From: Nocardia sp. BMG51109
Lineage (GTDB): Bacteria; Actinomycetota; Actinomycetes; Mycobacteriales; Mycobacteriaceae
Length of the DNA: 64,000 nucleotides
Direction of reading: 5' to 3'
NCBI RefSeq assembly: GCF_000526215.1
Contig: NZ_JAFQ01000004.1
Location: 2,728,001 to 2,792,000 of the forward strand
Part shown: positions 1 to 7,442 of the stretch, in pieces
Position numbering within the stretch: position 1 is the stretch's first letter
Layout of the letters: the number at the start of each line of letters is the position of its first letter
The notes under the pieces: generated by a model
What the model was told of the DNA's origin: nothing
The model's input: the letters and a program-made list of their open reading frames with translations, nothing else
Databases searched by the model: none
Position numbers and translations under genes: made by a program

Positions 1-395
1 CTCGATCAGCTCCGAACGGTGCGGCTCGACGGTGAAAACGTGGGCGAGGTTCGACATCAGACCATACCGACCCAGTCGACTCCGCTGCCGGTGTCACACA
101 CGCGGGCGACCATCCCGGCCACATCGGTCGGCTGTGCGGGTGTGTCGGCAATGTAGTCGTCGACCAGGAATCTCTCGGCACTGTCGGCAAGGCCGCGGCC
201 GGCGACGACGGGAACGTCGGTGCGGCCGAACGAATCCAGGAATCGGCGGGTAGCCCCTGCGCGCCGCCCGCCGGTTTCATCCGATGTGACGATCGATAGT
301 GGGAGCACGGTGAGTGCGGCGATTGCGACCGCGATCACGTCGTCGGCGTCGAACCATATGTCAGTGTCGATGATCACCGACCGTGGTGTTCTCAT
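1..395 (-). pseudogene. Nucleoside hydrolase, N-terminal part, apparently frameshifted and cut by the window edge
   Basis: From an ATG at 395, preceded by a purine-rich AAGGTGGGG stretch, the translation begins MRTPRSVIIDTD and carries the Asp-rich calcium-binding signature of inosine-uridine preferring nucleoside hydrolases (IIDTDIWFDADD), then a family-like core (DVPVVAGRG). The frame stops at 57-59 after DWVGMV. In the next frame translation continues as LMSNLAHVFTVEPHRSELIE, which matches the family's G-P-L-T-N-L-A motif region exactly where it should come. One missing base near 60-64 would join the two, so this is a frameshifted gene or a sequencing error. The family hydrolyses the N-glycosidic bond of ribonucleosides. 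It lies 163 bp downstream of the radical SAM operon on the same strand and may belong to it. Confidence 0.7.
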
Positions 396-557
396 TCCGC
401 CCCCACCTTTCTCCTGGTCTTGCATCCGTCACGGACAGCATTGTCCGCGTGTTCTTTTCGGCCTATTGCTGCGTAAGTGCAGAACTGGGGATCGGTGTGC
501 CGCCATGCCCCATCGAGTTCCGGCTGATACCACGAGGTGTTCGAGGAGTCGGGCCGG

Positions 558-1187
558 TTACGCGGTTGCGGTGGCCGGGCCGGGCATCGTGTCGTCGCCC
601 AGTTGTTCGGCAACGAAGTTGGCGGCCAGGGTCAGCGCTGCGTCGTGTCCGTCGGCGGTGAGAGGCAGCCACGGCAGGGCCAGCTCGCCCAGCACGGCTC
701 CGACGTGGTGGTCGGCGAGGGTGCGGAATTGGTGGTTGCCGTCGCGGGTTTTGTTGGTGCCCAACGGGATGTCGGGGTCGAGCTGGGTGCGGAAGATCAG
801 GTGGTAGCGGTCGCTGTGGGCGCGAGCGAGGGTGTCCAGATAGGCCCACCCGTCGGGGTCGGTCGTTTCGCCGCGATAGTCGAGGGCGGCCCGGTAGTAG
901 CCCAGTGCGTCGGGGACGGCGCGGTCGACGAGTACGACGTCGCCGTGTAGCCATGCCTCGAGTTCGTTGCTGATGCCCCTGGTCATGATCCACAGCGTGG
1001 AGGTCCAGGTGTGGTTCCACAGGATCGGCATCCCCATCCGCTGGGCTTGTTCGCCCAGGTCCGCGACGGTGGCGACCTGGAGACCGGTCCGGCGTAGTTC
1101 GTGGGCCAGCCGGGCGAGGAAGGTGCTCTTGCCGGTGGAATGGGTGCCGACCACCGCGATGGTGACCGGTTGCTCATCGGTGTTCAC
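558..1187 (-). CDS. AAA_28 / NadR-like P-loop nucleotide or nucleoside kinase
   Basis: A 209-residue P-loop protein. Walker A is GTHSTGKST at about residues 14-22, followed by ELRRTGLQVATVADLGEQAQ and a later DVVLVDRAVPD segment with the Asp-Arg pair typical of the AAA_28 family, which includes the nicotinamide riboside kinase domain of NadR and related small-molecule kinases. The GTG start at 1187 overlaps the TGA of the upstream exonuclease (GTGA), and AAGGAGG lies just upstream; GTG at 1190 is the alternative. Translational coupling suggests it works with the exonuclease and the radical SAM enzyme. The substrate is not visible from sequence; a nucleoside or nucleotide is an inference from its neighbours. 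Confidence 0.75.
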   Translation of the reverse strand: MNTDEQPVTIAVVGTHSTGKSTFLARLAHELRRTGLQVATVADLGEQAQRMGMPILWNHTWTSTLWIMTRGISNELEAWLHGDVVLVDRAVPDALGYYRAALDYRGETTDPDGWAYLDTLARAHSDRYHLIFRTQLDPDIPLGTNKTRDGNHQFRTLADHHVGAVLGELALPWLPLTADGHDAALTLAANFVAEQLGDDTMPGPATATA

Positions 1188-1807
1188 CACAAGCCTCCTT
1201 CGGGTTCGGGTGCGGGCAGGAAGTCGGGCAGACCGGCCGCCGCGACCAGGGCGGGCCAGTCCAGTTCGCCGTCGGTGATCAGCGCGCACAGCAGCTGCCA
1301 CGCCGCCCAGCTGTCGTACCCGGCACGGTGGTAGCCCTGCCCGGCAACAGGGGTGGTGTCGAGTCGGCCGCGTTCGATGAGCTTGTCCAGGGCGTAGGAG
1401 TCCAGGCCCGGCCACACCTGTTTCGCCAGCCGCAACGTGTCCAGGATCAGCGGCGGATTCCAGTCGGGCAGATGCGCGGTGAGGACCTTCCGCTCGACGG
1501 TTGCGTTGTGGGCCACCAGCACCCGCCCGCACAGTGCTTCGTCGATCTCGTCGGCCACCTCGTGCCACCGTGGGCAGTCGGCGAGGTCGGTGTTGCTGAT
1601 TCCGTGTACCTTGCGGGTCACGATCGGCGTGACCGGTTGCTGTGGCTGGATCAGCCACGACCGCAACGCATCCGGCGTGACCGGCCCGTCGACCAGCAGC
1701 ACCGCGATTTCGATGATCTCGGGCGGGTTCTGCCCGTTGCCCTCTACATCGGCCACGGCCAGCTGCCGCGCGTGCAGGGCGGCCGGGAACGGAATCGGGT
1801 TCGTCAT
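1184..1807 (-). CDS. DEDDh-type 3'-5' exonuclease (DnaQ-like)
   Basis: A 207-residue protein with the DnaQ/epsilon exonuclease layout. Motif I is AVADVEGNGQ (Asp20, Glu22). Motif II is LVAHNATVERKVL, in which the usual Asp after the His-Asn pair looks replaced by Glu. The DEDDh His-Asp motif is YHRAGYDSW near the C terminus. The family removes nucleotides from 3' ends of DNA or RNA, or hydrolyses small nucleic acids, using two metal ions. Its ATG at 1807 overlaps the TGA of the radical SAM gene (ATGA) and its own stop overlaps the P-loop gene, so the three proteins are made from one coupled message. It is a stand-alone domain, unlike polymerase-bound proofreaders. Confidence 0.82.
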   Translation of the reverse strand: MTNPIPFPAALHARQLAVADVEGNGQNPPEIIEIAVLLVDGPVTPDALRSWLIQPQQPVTPIVTRKVHGISNTDLADCPRWHEVADEIDEALCGRVLVAHNATVERKVLTAHLPDWNPPLILDTLRLAKQVWPGLDSYALDKLIERGRLDTTPVAGQGYHRAGYDSWAAWQLLCALITDGELDWPALVAAAGLPDFLPAPEPEGGLW

Positions 1808-2970
1808 CGTGGCGTGTTCTCCCTCGTGGCAGGCCAGCCGAGGTCGGCGCGGCCGTGGCGGCGGTCGTGGTGGGGCTTGGCGATGTCGTGCACCTGGTAG
1901 CCGTGACCGTGCTGGAGAAAGTAGCGGCGCTGCTCGTCGAGCCCGGCGACGACCACGGCGCGATCATCGATGCCGATGAGCTTGCCGCCCAGCTCGGCGG
2001 CCTGTTCGGCGACATGCCGACCGTCGGGGTGTCGCCACGCCCGGGCGCAGCGCCGTAGCTGGGCTGCCGGGCAGATGTCGCACAGCTCCCGAATCCCGTA
2101 ATGGCCGTTGTAGTCCGCGACACCGTGCGCGTAGGCGACCGCGCAGCTGGTCTTGCGGAACAGCGGGGAGCCGGGCCGGCCGATGTCGGCGGCATCGAGA
2201 ATCCGCCGTTCCAGCGCCTCGGGGAACACCTTGCGCCGCGCGCCCTCCGCATAGGGTTCGGGCAGCCCGTTCGCGCGGTAGTAGTCGCGGATCTGGTCTT
2301 TGAAGAACAGGCCGGTGAACACGGTCGCGTGCGCGTGCCGGCTCAGCGTGAGCGCACGACACAGATGCGCATCCGAGTCGTTGAGACCGGGCACGATCGG
2401 CCGCCAGTACAACACCACCCGATACCGGTCGGAGTGCTCGAACGCCGTCACCAGCGACCGCGCCGCGATCGCCGAGTCCACCGGCTCGATACGCGGATCA
2501 TCGATACCCGAATGAGTCACCAGCACAGTAACTTTCAAGTTCTCGATCGAGTTCAGAACCTTGCAGTCCTCGGGATCGATCCGCCACCGGGTGATCACGA
2601 GAACATGGTTGGTCAGCCCGCGCGCGTCCAGCAGTTTCAGCATGCCGAGCGTGTGCTGCTTGACCCTCGGCAACATCGGATCGGTAGCCCGATTCAACAG
2701 CTGAATCGGGGTGACGTGCGGCCGGAAATACCTGTGCCCGGTCAACAGGTCGGCCGCCTCCTCGTCGCTCATCAGCGCGCGCGGGACCTTCATCGCGAAG
2801 TTGTCGAACAGGTGCCGCACGCAGTACCCGCAGTCCAGCGGGCACCCGACGATCCAGTTCAGGCTCAAACCGGACTTGCGGTACTCGACCACGTCCAGCA
2901 GTTCCGGCCGCATCCTCGCCCGCTGCTCGGCGGCCAACAGCGGAACACCGTGCCGGGTCGTCGTTGTCAT
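1804..2970 (-). CDS. Radical SAM protein with extra C-terminal cysteine cluster
   Basis: A 388-residue protein. The SAM-binding [4Fe-4S] motif is GCPLDCGYC with Cys43, Cys47 and Cys50 (CxxxCxxC). Further cysteines at about 276, 297, 300 and 308 (LCDICPAAQLRRC) could bind a second Fe-S cluster or zinc. The general look recalls SPL-like (spore photoproduct lyase) radical SAM enzymes, but I do not recognise the family firmly. The ATG at 2970 is chosen because GGGAGG lies about 9 nt upstream; a longer in-frame extension runs through the regulatory region and is rejected. It is divergent from an XRE regulator across 142 bp and heads an operon with an exonuclease and a P-loop kinase-like protein. 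A nucleoside or nucleic-acid substrate is plausible but unproven. Confidence 0.82.
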   Translation of the reverse strand: MTTTTRHGVPLLAAEQRARMRPELLDVVEYRKSGLSLNWIVGCPLDCGYCVRHLFDNFAMKVPRALMSDEEAADLLTGHRYFRPHVTPIQLLNRATDPMLPRVKQHTLGMLKLLDARGLTNHVLVITRWRIDPEDCKVLNSIENLKVTVLVTHSGIDDPRIEPVDSAIAARSLVTAFEHSDRYRVVLYWRPIVPGLNDSDAHLCRALTLSRHAHATVFTGLFFKDQIRDYYRANGLPEPYAEGARRKVFPEALERRILDAADIGRPGSPLFRKTSCAVAYAHGVADYNGHYGIRELCDICPAAQLRRCARAWRHPDGRHVAEQAAELGGKLIGIDDRAVVVAGLDEQRRYFLQHGHGYQVHDIAKPHHDRRHGRADLGWPATRENTPR

Positions 2971-3126
2971 GGCTCGCGCCTCCCACTCGATTCCGGGCCG
3001 CCGGTTCCGCGGTGCCCACATCGAGCAAAACCCCGCCCCCGCCAGGCAAGAAAGATGGCAAGTCGCCCGAAAGCCGACTTGCCATACCCGTTCGGTAGGC
3101 CAGAATGGACCCATGAGCAGGGGGCC
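2954..3126. repeat. 173-bp direct repeat, copy A (divergent promoter region)
   Basis: This stretch is identical, apart from one C/T change, to 4987-5159. It spans the first codons of the radical SAM gene, the whole intergenic region and the first 14 bases of the XRE gene. The offset is a constant 2033 bp, with no indels. It is the presumed parental copy because it still sits between two intact divergent genes. Confidence 0.95.
3055..3112 (+). promoter_or_regulatory. Inverted-repeat operator and leaderless promoter of XRE regulator 1
   Basis: An 11-bp perfect inverted repeat, ATGGCAAGTCG at 3055-3065 and CGACTTGCCAT at 3075-3085, has a 9-nt spacer. Its right arm overlaps a -35-like TTGCCA (3079-3084). 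Sixteen bases further is CAGAAT (3101-3106) as a possible -10, only 6 nt before the ATG at 3113, which implies a leaderless transcript. A dimeric regulator bound here would block the -35. The likely candidate is one of the two XRE proteins (inference). Confidence 0.6.
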
Positions 3127-4444
3127 AACCGGTGACCCGACCACCGAACCCGAACCGCTGGACCGCGCGAAACGCTGTGCGGCCGTGGCCAATGAGCTGG
3201 CGCGCGAAATCAAGCGCTTCCGGAATCAGGCAGGCATGAGCCAGCGTGTACTGGCATCCAAGATCGGTTACTCGCGCCAATACGTCACCATGACCGAATG
3301 GGAGGACGCAAATCTCCCCTCATACGAACTCGTCGCCGCTATCGACAGCGCCCTGAGCGCAGAAGGGGCACTGATTTCCCTCCGCGCCCAGGCCAAAATC
3401 AGTCAGCCATCCACAGCACTTGCGGTCACTAGGACTTCAACGCCAGCGGATGACAGTTCGATACGACAAAGATCGCCCGCGATCATGGAACTATGTGCTG
3501 TACTGACGGATTACGGTTTCAACCCCGACCGATTCGGATCGAGTCAGTCAGGTCAAATTCCCTCGGTCGAGTGCCTGGAACGTGATCTGGAAGTCACTTT
3601 CGTCGCGTACCAACAGTCACGTTTTGCGGCTGCAGCCGGTCGGGTTGCGATGTTGCTTGCCGATATACAACTTGTTTTGCGGCAGTGCAAGGAATCGGAA
3701 CGAGACAGGCTGTATCGGGTACTCGCGTTGGCCTACCAAGCCGCCGCGTCGGTGTTGATCAAAGCGGGTGAAGTCGATCTTGCATGGATTGCGTCCGAAC
3801 GAGGTTTGAGCGCATCGGATTCCGCTAGCAATTCGGCGATTCGAGGCTCCTTGATCCGGTCGGTTGCCTTCTCATTGCTGTCGACCGGGCGCTTTGAATC
3901 CGCAATGAATCTGGTGGAGTCTGGTACGGAATTACTGAAGACGGAGATTTCGGGGAACGACAGCGCGCTTTCAGTATACGGGACACTTCTTCTTGTCGGC
4001 TCAATGGCGGCAGCACGTTTCGGTGACGAAGCAAGAACAGTAGGCTACCTGGATGAAGCTAACGACGCGGCGCATCGCCTGACGAGAGACGCGAATCATC
4101 TGTGGACCGCATTCGGGCTCACCAATGTTGCTATTCACAGAGCGAATACTGCGGCGGAACTCGGCGACATCAAGACCGTACTCGGCTCCACGGTTGATTT
4201 GAGTAGCGTTCCTGTCGAACGGCGGGTGCGCTACCTGCTGGATGTTGCGCGCGCCCACAGCCTGGCAGGTAATCGCGATGATGCGCTCAGTACGATGCTG
4301 GCCGCCGAGAGAATGGCCCCTGAACAGGTACACCAACATTATCTGAGTAGAAAGGTGGTCGCTACATTGGTACGAAGCACTGTTAGTAGACAGGTCGAAA
4401 TCGATAGGTTGGCGCGTCGCGTGAACGCGGTAGAGTCGATCTGA
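3113..4444 (+). CDS. XRE-family HTH regulator 1 with helical-repeat C-terminal domain
   Basis: A 443-residue protein. Residues about 25-95 form an XRE/Cro-type helix-turn-helix of the actinobacterial type (ELAREIKRFRNQAGMSQRVL, then SRQYVTMTEWEDANLPSYEL). The remaining 330 residues are Ala/Leu-rich paired helices resembling TPR-type sensor domains. The ATG at 3113 is at the promoter's predicted +1. The stop TGA at 4442-4444 overlaps the Nudix start (TGATG), so the two are coupled. The C-terminal half and the Nudix gene are clearly poorer in GC than their neighbours, suggesting transfer. It shares its promoter and HTH with the second regulator at 5146, but the C-terminal domains differ. It probably controls this locus; the signal it senses is unknown. 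Confidence 0.85.
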   Translation: MSRGPTGDPTTEPEPLDRAKRCAAVANELAREIKRFRNQAGMSQRVLASKIGYSRQYVTMTEWEDANLPSYELVAAIDSALSAEGALISLRAQAKISQPSTALAVTRTSTPADDSSIRQRSPAIMELCAVLTDYGFNPDRFGSSQSGQIPSVECLERDLEVTFVAYQQSRFAAAAGRVAMLLADIQLVLRQCKESERDRLYRVLALAYQAAASVLIKAGEVDLAWIASERGLSASDSASNSAIRGSLIRSVAFSLLSTGRFESAMNLVESGTELLKTEISGNDSALSVYGTLLLVGSMAAARFGDEARTVGYLDEANDAAHRLTRDANHLWTAFGLTNVAIHRANTAAELGDIKTVLGSTVDLSSVPVERRVRYLLDVARAHSLAGNRDDALSTMLAAERMAPEQVHQHYLSRKVVATLVRSTVSRQVEIDRLARRVNAVESI

Positions 4445-4905
4445 TGGATGATCCAGCCGCAAAGTTCGCGACACCTCGACTTGCATCCGGGGCGCTCTTT
4501 GTCAATGGTGAGGATATCTTGCTGGTTCGCAAGACCTATGGTATTCGATGGGACATCCCCGGAGGCTACGTCGACCGGGGAGAATCCCCTGCATCAGCCT
4601 GTGAGCGTGAGCTGCGAGAAGAATTGGGCCTGAACAGGTCTGTCGATCGGCTGCTGGTTCACGACTGGGCACCAAGTGACGCCGAAGGCGACAAAATACT
4701 GTATGTATTCGATTGTGGTGAGCTGGGCGACGACGAGCACAACATTCACCTCGATGGCATCGAAATAGACAAATTTGAATGGGTGAACGTAAACAACCTG
4801 TCCAACTATGTAATTCAGCGACTCGCGCTACGTCTCACCTGCGCCTACCGCGCGTACACGTCGGGCGCCGTCACGTACCTCGAACACGGTCAGCCCCGCA
4901 TGTGA
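4444..4905 (+). CDS. Nudix hydrolase
   Basis: A 153-residue protein with a perfect Nudix box, G-x5-E-x7-REL-x-EELGL, in GYVDRGESPASACERELREE. Preceding residues WDIPGGYV give the usual strand before it. Such proteins hydrolyse nucleoside diphosphates linked to another moiety (X), such as oxidised dNTPs, ADP-ribose or NAD-like compounds. The substrate cannot be told from sequence. The ATG at 4444 overlaps the stop of the XRE regulator. Base composition is unusually AT-rich for this window: 4741-4800 is 40% G+C by direct count. That supports recent acquisition together with the regulator. Confidence 0.9.
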   Translation: MDDPAAKFATPRLASGALFVNGEDILLVRKTYGIRWDIPGGYVDRGESPASACERELREELGLNRSVDRLLVHDWAPSDAEGDKILYVFDCGELGDDEHNIHLDGIEIDKFEWVNVNNLSNYVIQRLALRLTCAYRAYTSGAVTYLEHGQPRM

Positions 4906-4986
4906 AAGTTGCGGCACCGGACTGGACGATGCCGAGATCGCGCATGGTGTCGCTAGGTTCGGCCTTGAACACGGTGCATCCGTTGG

Positions 4987-5159
4987 CGGGTCGTCGTTGT
5001 CATGGCTTGCGCCTCCCACTCGATTCCGGGCCGCCGGTTCCGCGGTGCCCACATCGAGCAAAACCCCGCCCCCGCCAGGCAAGAAAGATGGCAAGTCGCC
5101 CGAAAGCCGACTTGCCATACCCGTTCGGTAGGCCAGAATGGACCCATGAGCAGGGGGCC
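4987..5159. repeat. 173-bp direct repeat, copy B
   Basis: Second copy of 2954-3126 with a single substitution. On the minus strand it retains the ribosome-binding site, ATG (5003) and first five codons (MTTTTR) of the radical SAM gene, after which the sequence diverges (QRMHRVQGRT, then stop at 4953). It is therefore a vestigial divergent start with no gene behind it, marking the junction of a duplication or recombination event. Confidence 0.95.
5088..5145 (+). promoter_or_regulatory. Duplicate inverted-repeat operator and leaderless promoter of XRE regulator 2
   Basis: Carries the same 11-bp inverted repeat (5088-5098 and 5108-5118), TTGCCA -35 (5112-5117) and CAGAAT -10 (5134-5139) as copy A, again 6 nt from the ATG (5146). 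Both regulators are therefore expected to share one control signal and to cross-regulate. Confidence 0.6.
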
Positions 5160-6480
5160 GACGAACGACCCGACAGGCCAACCAGAACGGCAACGAACCA
5201 CCGTTGCCGATGAACTGGCGCGCGAAATCAAGCGACGGCGGCTCGAGGCGGGGTTCAGCCAGCGCGCACTAGCAGCCAGGGCCGGATACTCACGCCAATA
5301 CGTCTCCATAACCGAGTGGGAAGACGCCACCCTCCCCTCACAAGAACTCGTAGCAGCGCTCGACACCGCGCTGAGCGCCAACGGCGCCCTGATCGCCCTT
5401 CGCGCCCAAGCAAAAACCGATCAGCAAACAAGACGGCGTAATCGCACGAACGAAGTTGACCGGGCAGACGAGCCTCGCGCTTCGCTTACCGCAAATGTGT
5501 TCAGCCCCTTCAATTTAGAGGTCGCGCCTGCCAATTATGTACCTGAGACCCGGCTCGCCAGCAGTGTCGTTTGGTCCGATGTCGACGCAGTAAGGGAAGC
5601 TGCGCGACGTGCCGCGACCACCGGAAACCTTCATGGCGGCGGATCGGCCACCACTACCGCCGACCAAGAGCTTCACCGGTTCGCGCCCCTCCTGCGAGGG
5701 CAAATCGCACCCGCGACACAGCGTGCGTTGTTCGAAGCCATCGGAAATCTCAGCGGCGTCGCGGCGTTCGCTGCCTTCGACATTGCCGACTTCACCGCTG
5801 CCGAACAGCATGCCCGATTTGCTCTGTGGTGCGCAGACGCTGCCGGATCATGGGAGCTACGGGCAAGCACACTCGCCGACATGGCTCGTATGACCGCCTA
5901 CACCAACAGCTCCGATGATGCCTTGTCCTTGATCGAACTTGCCCAAGTGCGGTCCGACCGGCTCTCCGCCACCACTCGCGCCATGCTCGGGGCATTACGG
6001 GCACAGTTTCTCGCCACCCTCGGCCGCACCGATGAGGCGCTGCACGAGGTTGCGTGCTCAGACGAGCATTTCGCCGACCGTACGTCGGGTGAAGATGCAC
6101 CCTGGATGTGCTACTACGACGAAGCCGAGCACATGGGCAGTACCGGTAAGGCTCTCATTCCGGTTGCCCTCGCACGCAAGCAGATCGATCTGGCTGCGCC
6201 TCGGATCGGCCAGGCAATACGGCGACAAGGCCAAAACTATCCTCGGTCACGAACATTCTCGCTGACGCGACTTGCCACCCTGACCATGCGTATCGGGGAT
6301 CCCCGGGAAGCAGCCGCGATCGGTTCGCAGGCTGCGAACAGGGCGAAAGACTTTGATTCCCAACGAATCCGAGACGAGCTGCGGACGCTGGCTCGTGTGT
6401 CCGTCAAACATCTGTGCATCCCGGAAGTAGACGAACTGTATAGCACTCTCACCACCGATTCGGACGAGGTACTTCCGTGA
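5146..6480 (+). CDS. XRE-family HTH regulator 2 with helical-repeat C-terminal domain
   Basis: A 444-residue paralogue of the regulator at 3113. The N-terminal HTH (ELAREIKRRRLEAGFSQRAL, then SRQYVSITEWEDATLPSQEL) is closely similar, while the remainder is a differently diverged Ala-rich TPR-like helical domain. The start is fixed by the duplicated promoter and the identical first codons (MSRGPT). Its stop overlaps the GTG of the phosphotransferase gene (GTGA), so the pair is coupled as in the first module. GC content is closer to the chromosome average than in regulator 1, which suggests that only the promoter and HTH segment was copied or homogenised. Confidence 0.85.
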   Translation: MSRGPTNDPTGQPERQRTTVADELAREIKRRRLEAGFSQRALAARAGYSRQYVSITEWEDATLPSQELVAALDTALSANGALIALRAQAKTDQQTRRRNRTNEVDRADEPRASLTANVFSPFNLEVAPANYVPETRLASSVVWSDVDAVREAARRAATTGNLHGGGSATTTADQELHRFAPLLRGQIAPATQRALFEAIGNLSGVAAFAAFDIADFTAAEQHARFALWCADAAGSWELRASTLADMARMTAYTNSSDDALSLIELAQVRSDRLSATTRAMLGALRAQFLATLGRTDEALHEVACSDEHFADRTSGEDAPWMCYYDEAEHMGSTGKALIPVALARKQIDLAAPRIGQAIRRQGQNYPRSRTFSLTRLATLTMRIGDPREAAAIGSQAANRAKDFDSQRIRDELRTLARVSVKHLCIPEVDELYSTLTTDSDEVLP

Positions 6481-7367
6481 GTCGTTCCGCAGCGCCAACG
6501 GCAGGCGAGATACTCGTTCGGGCGGCGAAGCTCAGTGGTATCGAAGTCAACGGCGCTGTGACAATTCGTGACGGTTCTCATGCAATCTTCGAGTTGGCCA
6601 ACGGGATCGTGGCCCGGATCGGCAAGCCGCACAGTTCCGAGACTGCACAGCGGGAGCTGCGTATCTCGCAATGGCTTAATCGTTCCGGCATCGCCACGGT
6701 TCAGGCTGTGCGTGGAACGACGCAACCGACGGTGGTGGCCGAGCGGCCCGTAACCTGGTGGGAACTAATTCCCGATCACAGGCCATCGACGCCTGAGGAG
6801 CTGGGCGGGATGCTCCAACGGTTACATGCTCTGACACCGCCGACCGACTTCAGGCTACCGAGCTACAACCCATTCGCCGGACTACGAGAACGCATCGACT
6901 CCGCAGCCACGATCGACGACAGCGACCGATCGTGGCTTCTGGACCACCACGCGCGACTACGGCGGCAGTACAACGAGATCGACGATATGGCGGCACACTG
7001 TGTGATACACGGAGACGCTTGGCAAGGAAATCTCGTCGTACCATCCTCGGGCGATCCCATCGTGCTCGACCTCGACAAAGTGTCGATGGGGCGACGTGAG
7101 TGGGATCTCGTTCAGCTGGCGGTCGACTACACCGATTTCCGGCGGATCACCGACAGTGAGTATCAAGGCTTTGTCGCCGCCTACGGCGGCTACGACGTAA
7201 CTCGATGGTCGGGCTATCGAGTCCTCGCCGATATACAAGAACTCCGGTGGGTCGGATTCGCAATCGACCGATCGGATGCCGGGCAATCCGTTGCCACCGA
7301 AGCCGAGCACCGCATCGCGTGCCTGCGTGGGCTGGTACCGAAGCCCTGGACATGGACCGCACTCTAA
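6477..7367 (+). CDS. APH/ChoK-family phosphotransferase
   Basis: A 296-residue protein with the aminoglycoside/choline kinase-like fold. The Brenner motif is HGDAWQGNLV near residue 182 and the metal-binding Asp motif is IVLDLDKVSMG. An N-terminal ATP-binding lobe (DGSHAIFELANGIVARIGKP) has a reduced glycine loop. The family phosphorylates hydroxyl groups on small molecules such as antibiotics, choline or sugars; the substrate is unknown. The GTG at 6477 overlaps the stop of XRE regulator 2, parallel to the XRE-Nudix pair upstream. An antibiotic-resistance role is possible but not supported by anything specific here. Confidence 0.82.
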   Translation: MSRSAAPTAGEILVRAAKLSGIEVNGAVTIRDGSHAIFELANGIVARIGKPHSSETAQRELRISQWLNRSGIATVQAVRGTTQPTVVAERPVTWWELIPDHRPSTPEELGGMLQRLHALTPPTDFRLPSYNPFAGLRERIDSAATIDDSDRSWLLDHHARLRRQYNEIDDMAAHCVIHGDAWQGNLVVPSSGDPIVLDLDKVSMGRREWDLVQLAVDYTDFRRITDSEYQGFVAAYGGYDVTRWSGYRVLADIQELRWVGFAIDRSDAGQSVATEAEHRIACLRGLVPKPWTWTAL

Positions 7368-7442
7368 GTCGACTGCGACCATGGGGGGGAACCGAAAACC
7401 GATTCGGGAGCTGCGGGAGCGAATGGAAGCCCTCACAGACTC

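Noticed and set aside
2971..3213. Longer radical SAM start (frame open to 3213)
   Set aside because: The extension runs through the duplicated promoter and operator into the XRE coding region and has no similarity; GGGAGG precedes ATG 2970.
6477..7367. Named aminoglycoside resistance gene
   Set aside because: Only general APH-fold motifs are present; nothing ties it to a specific antibiotic kinase.
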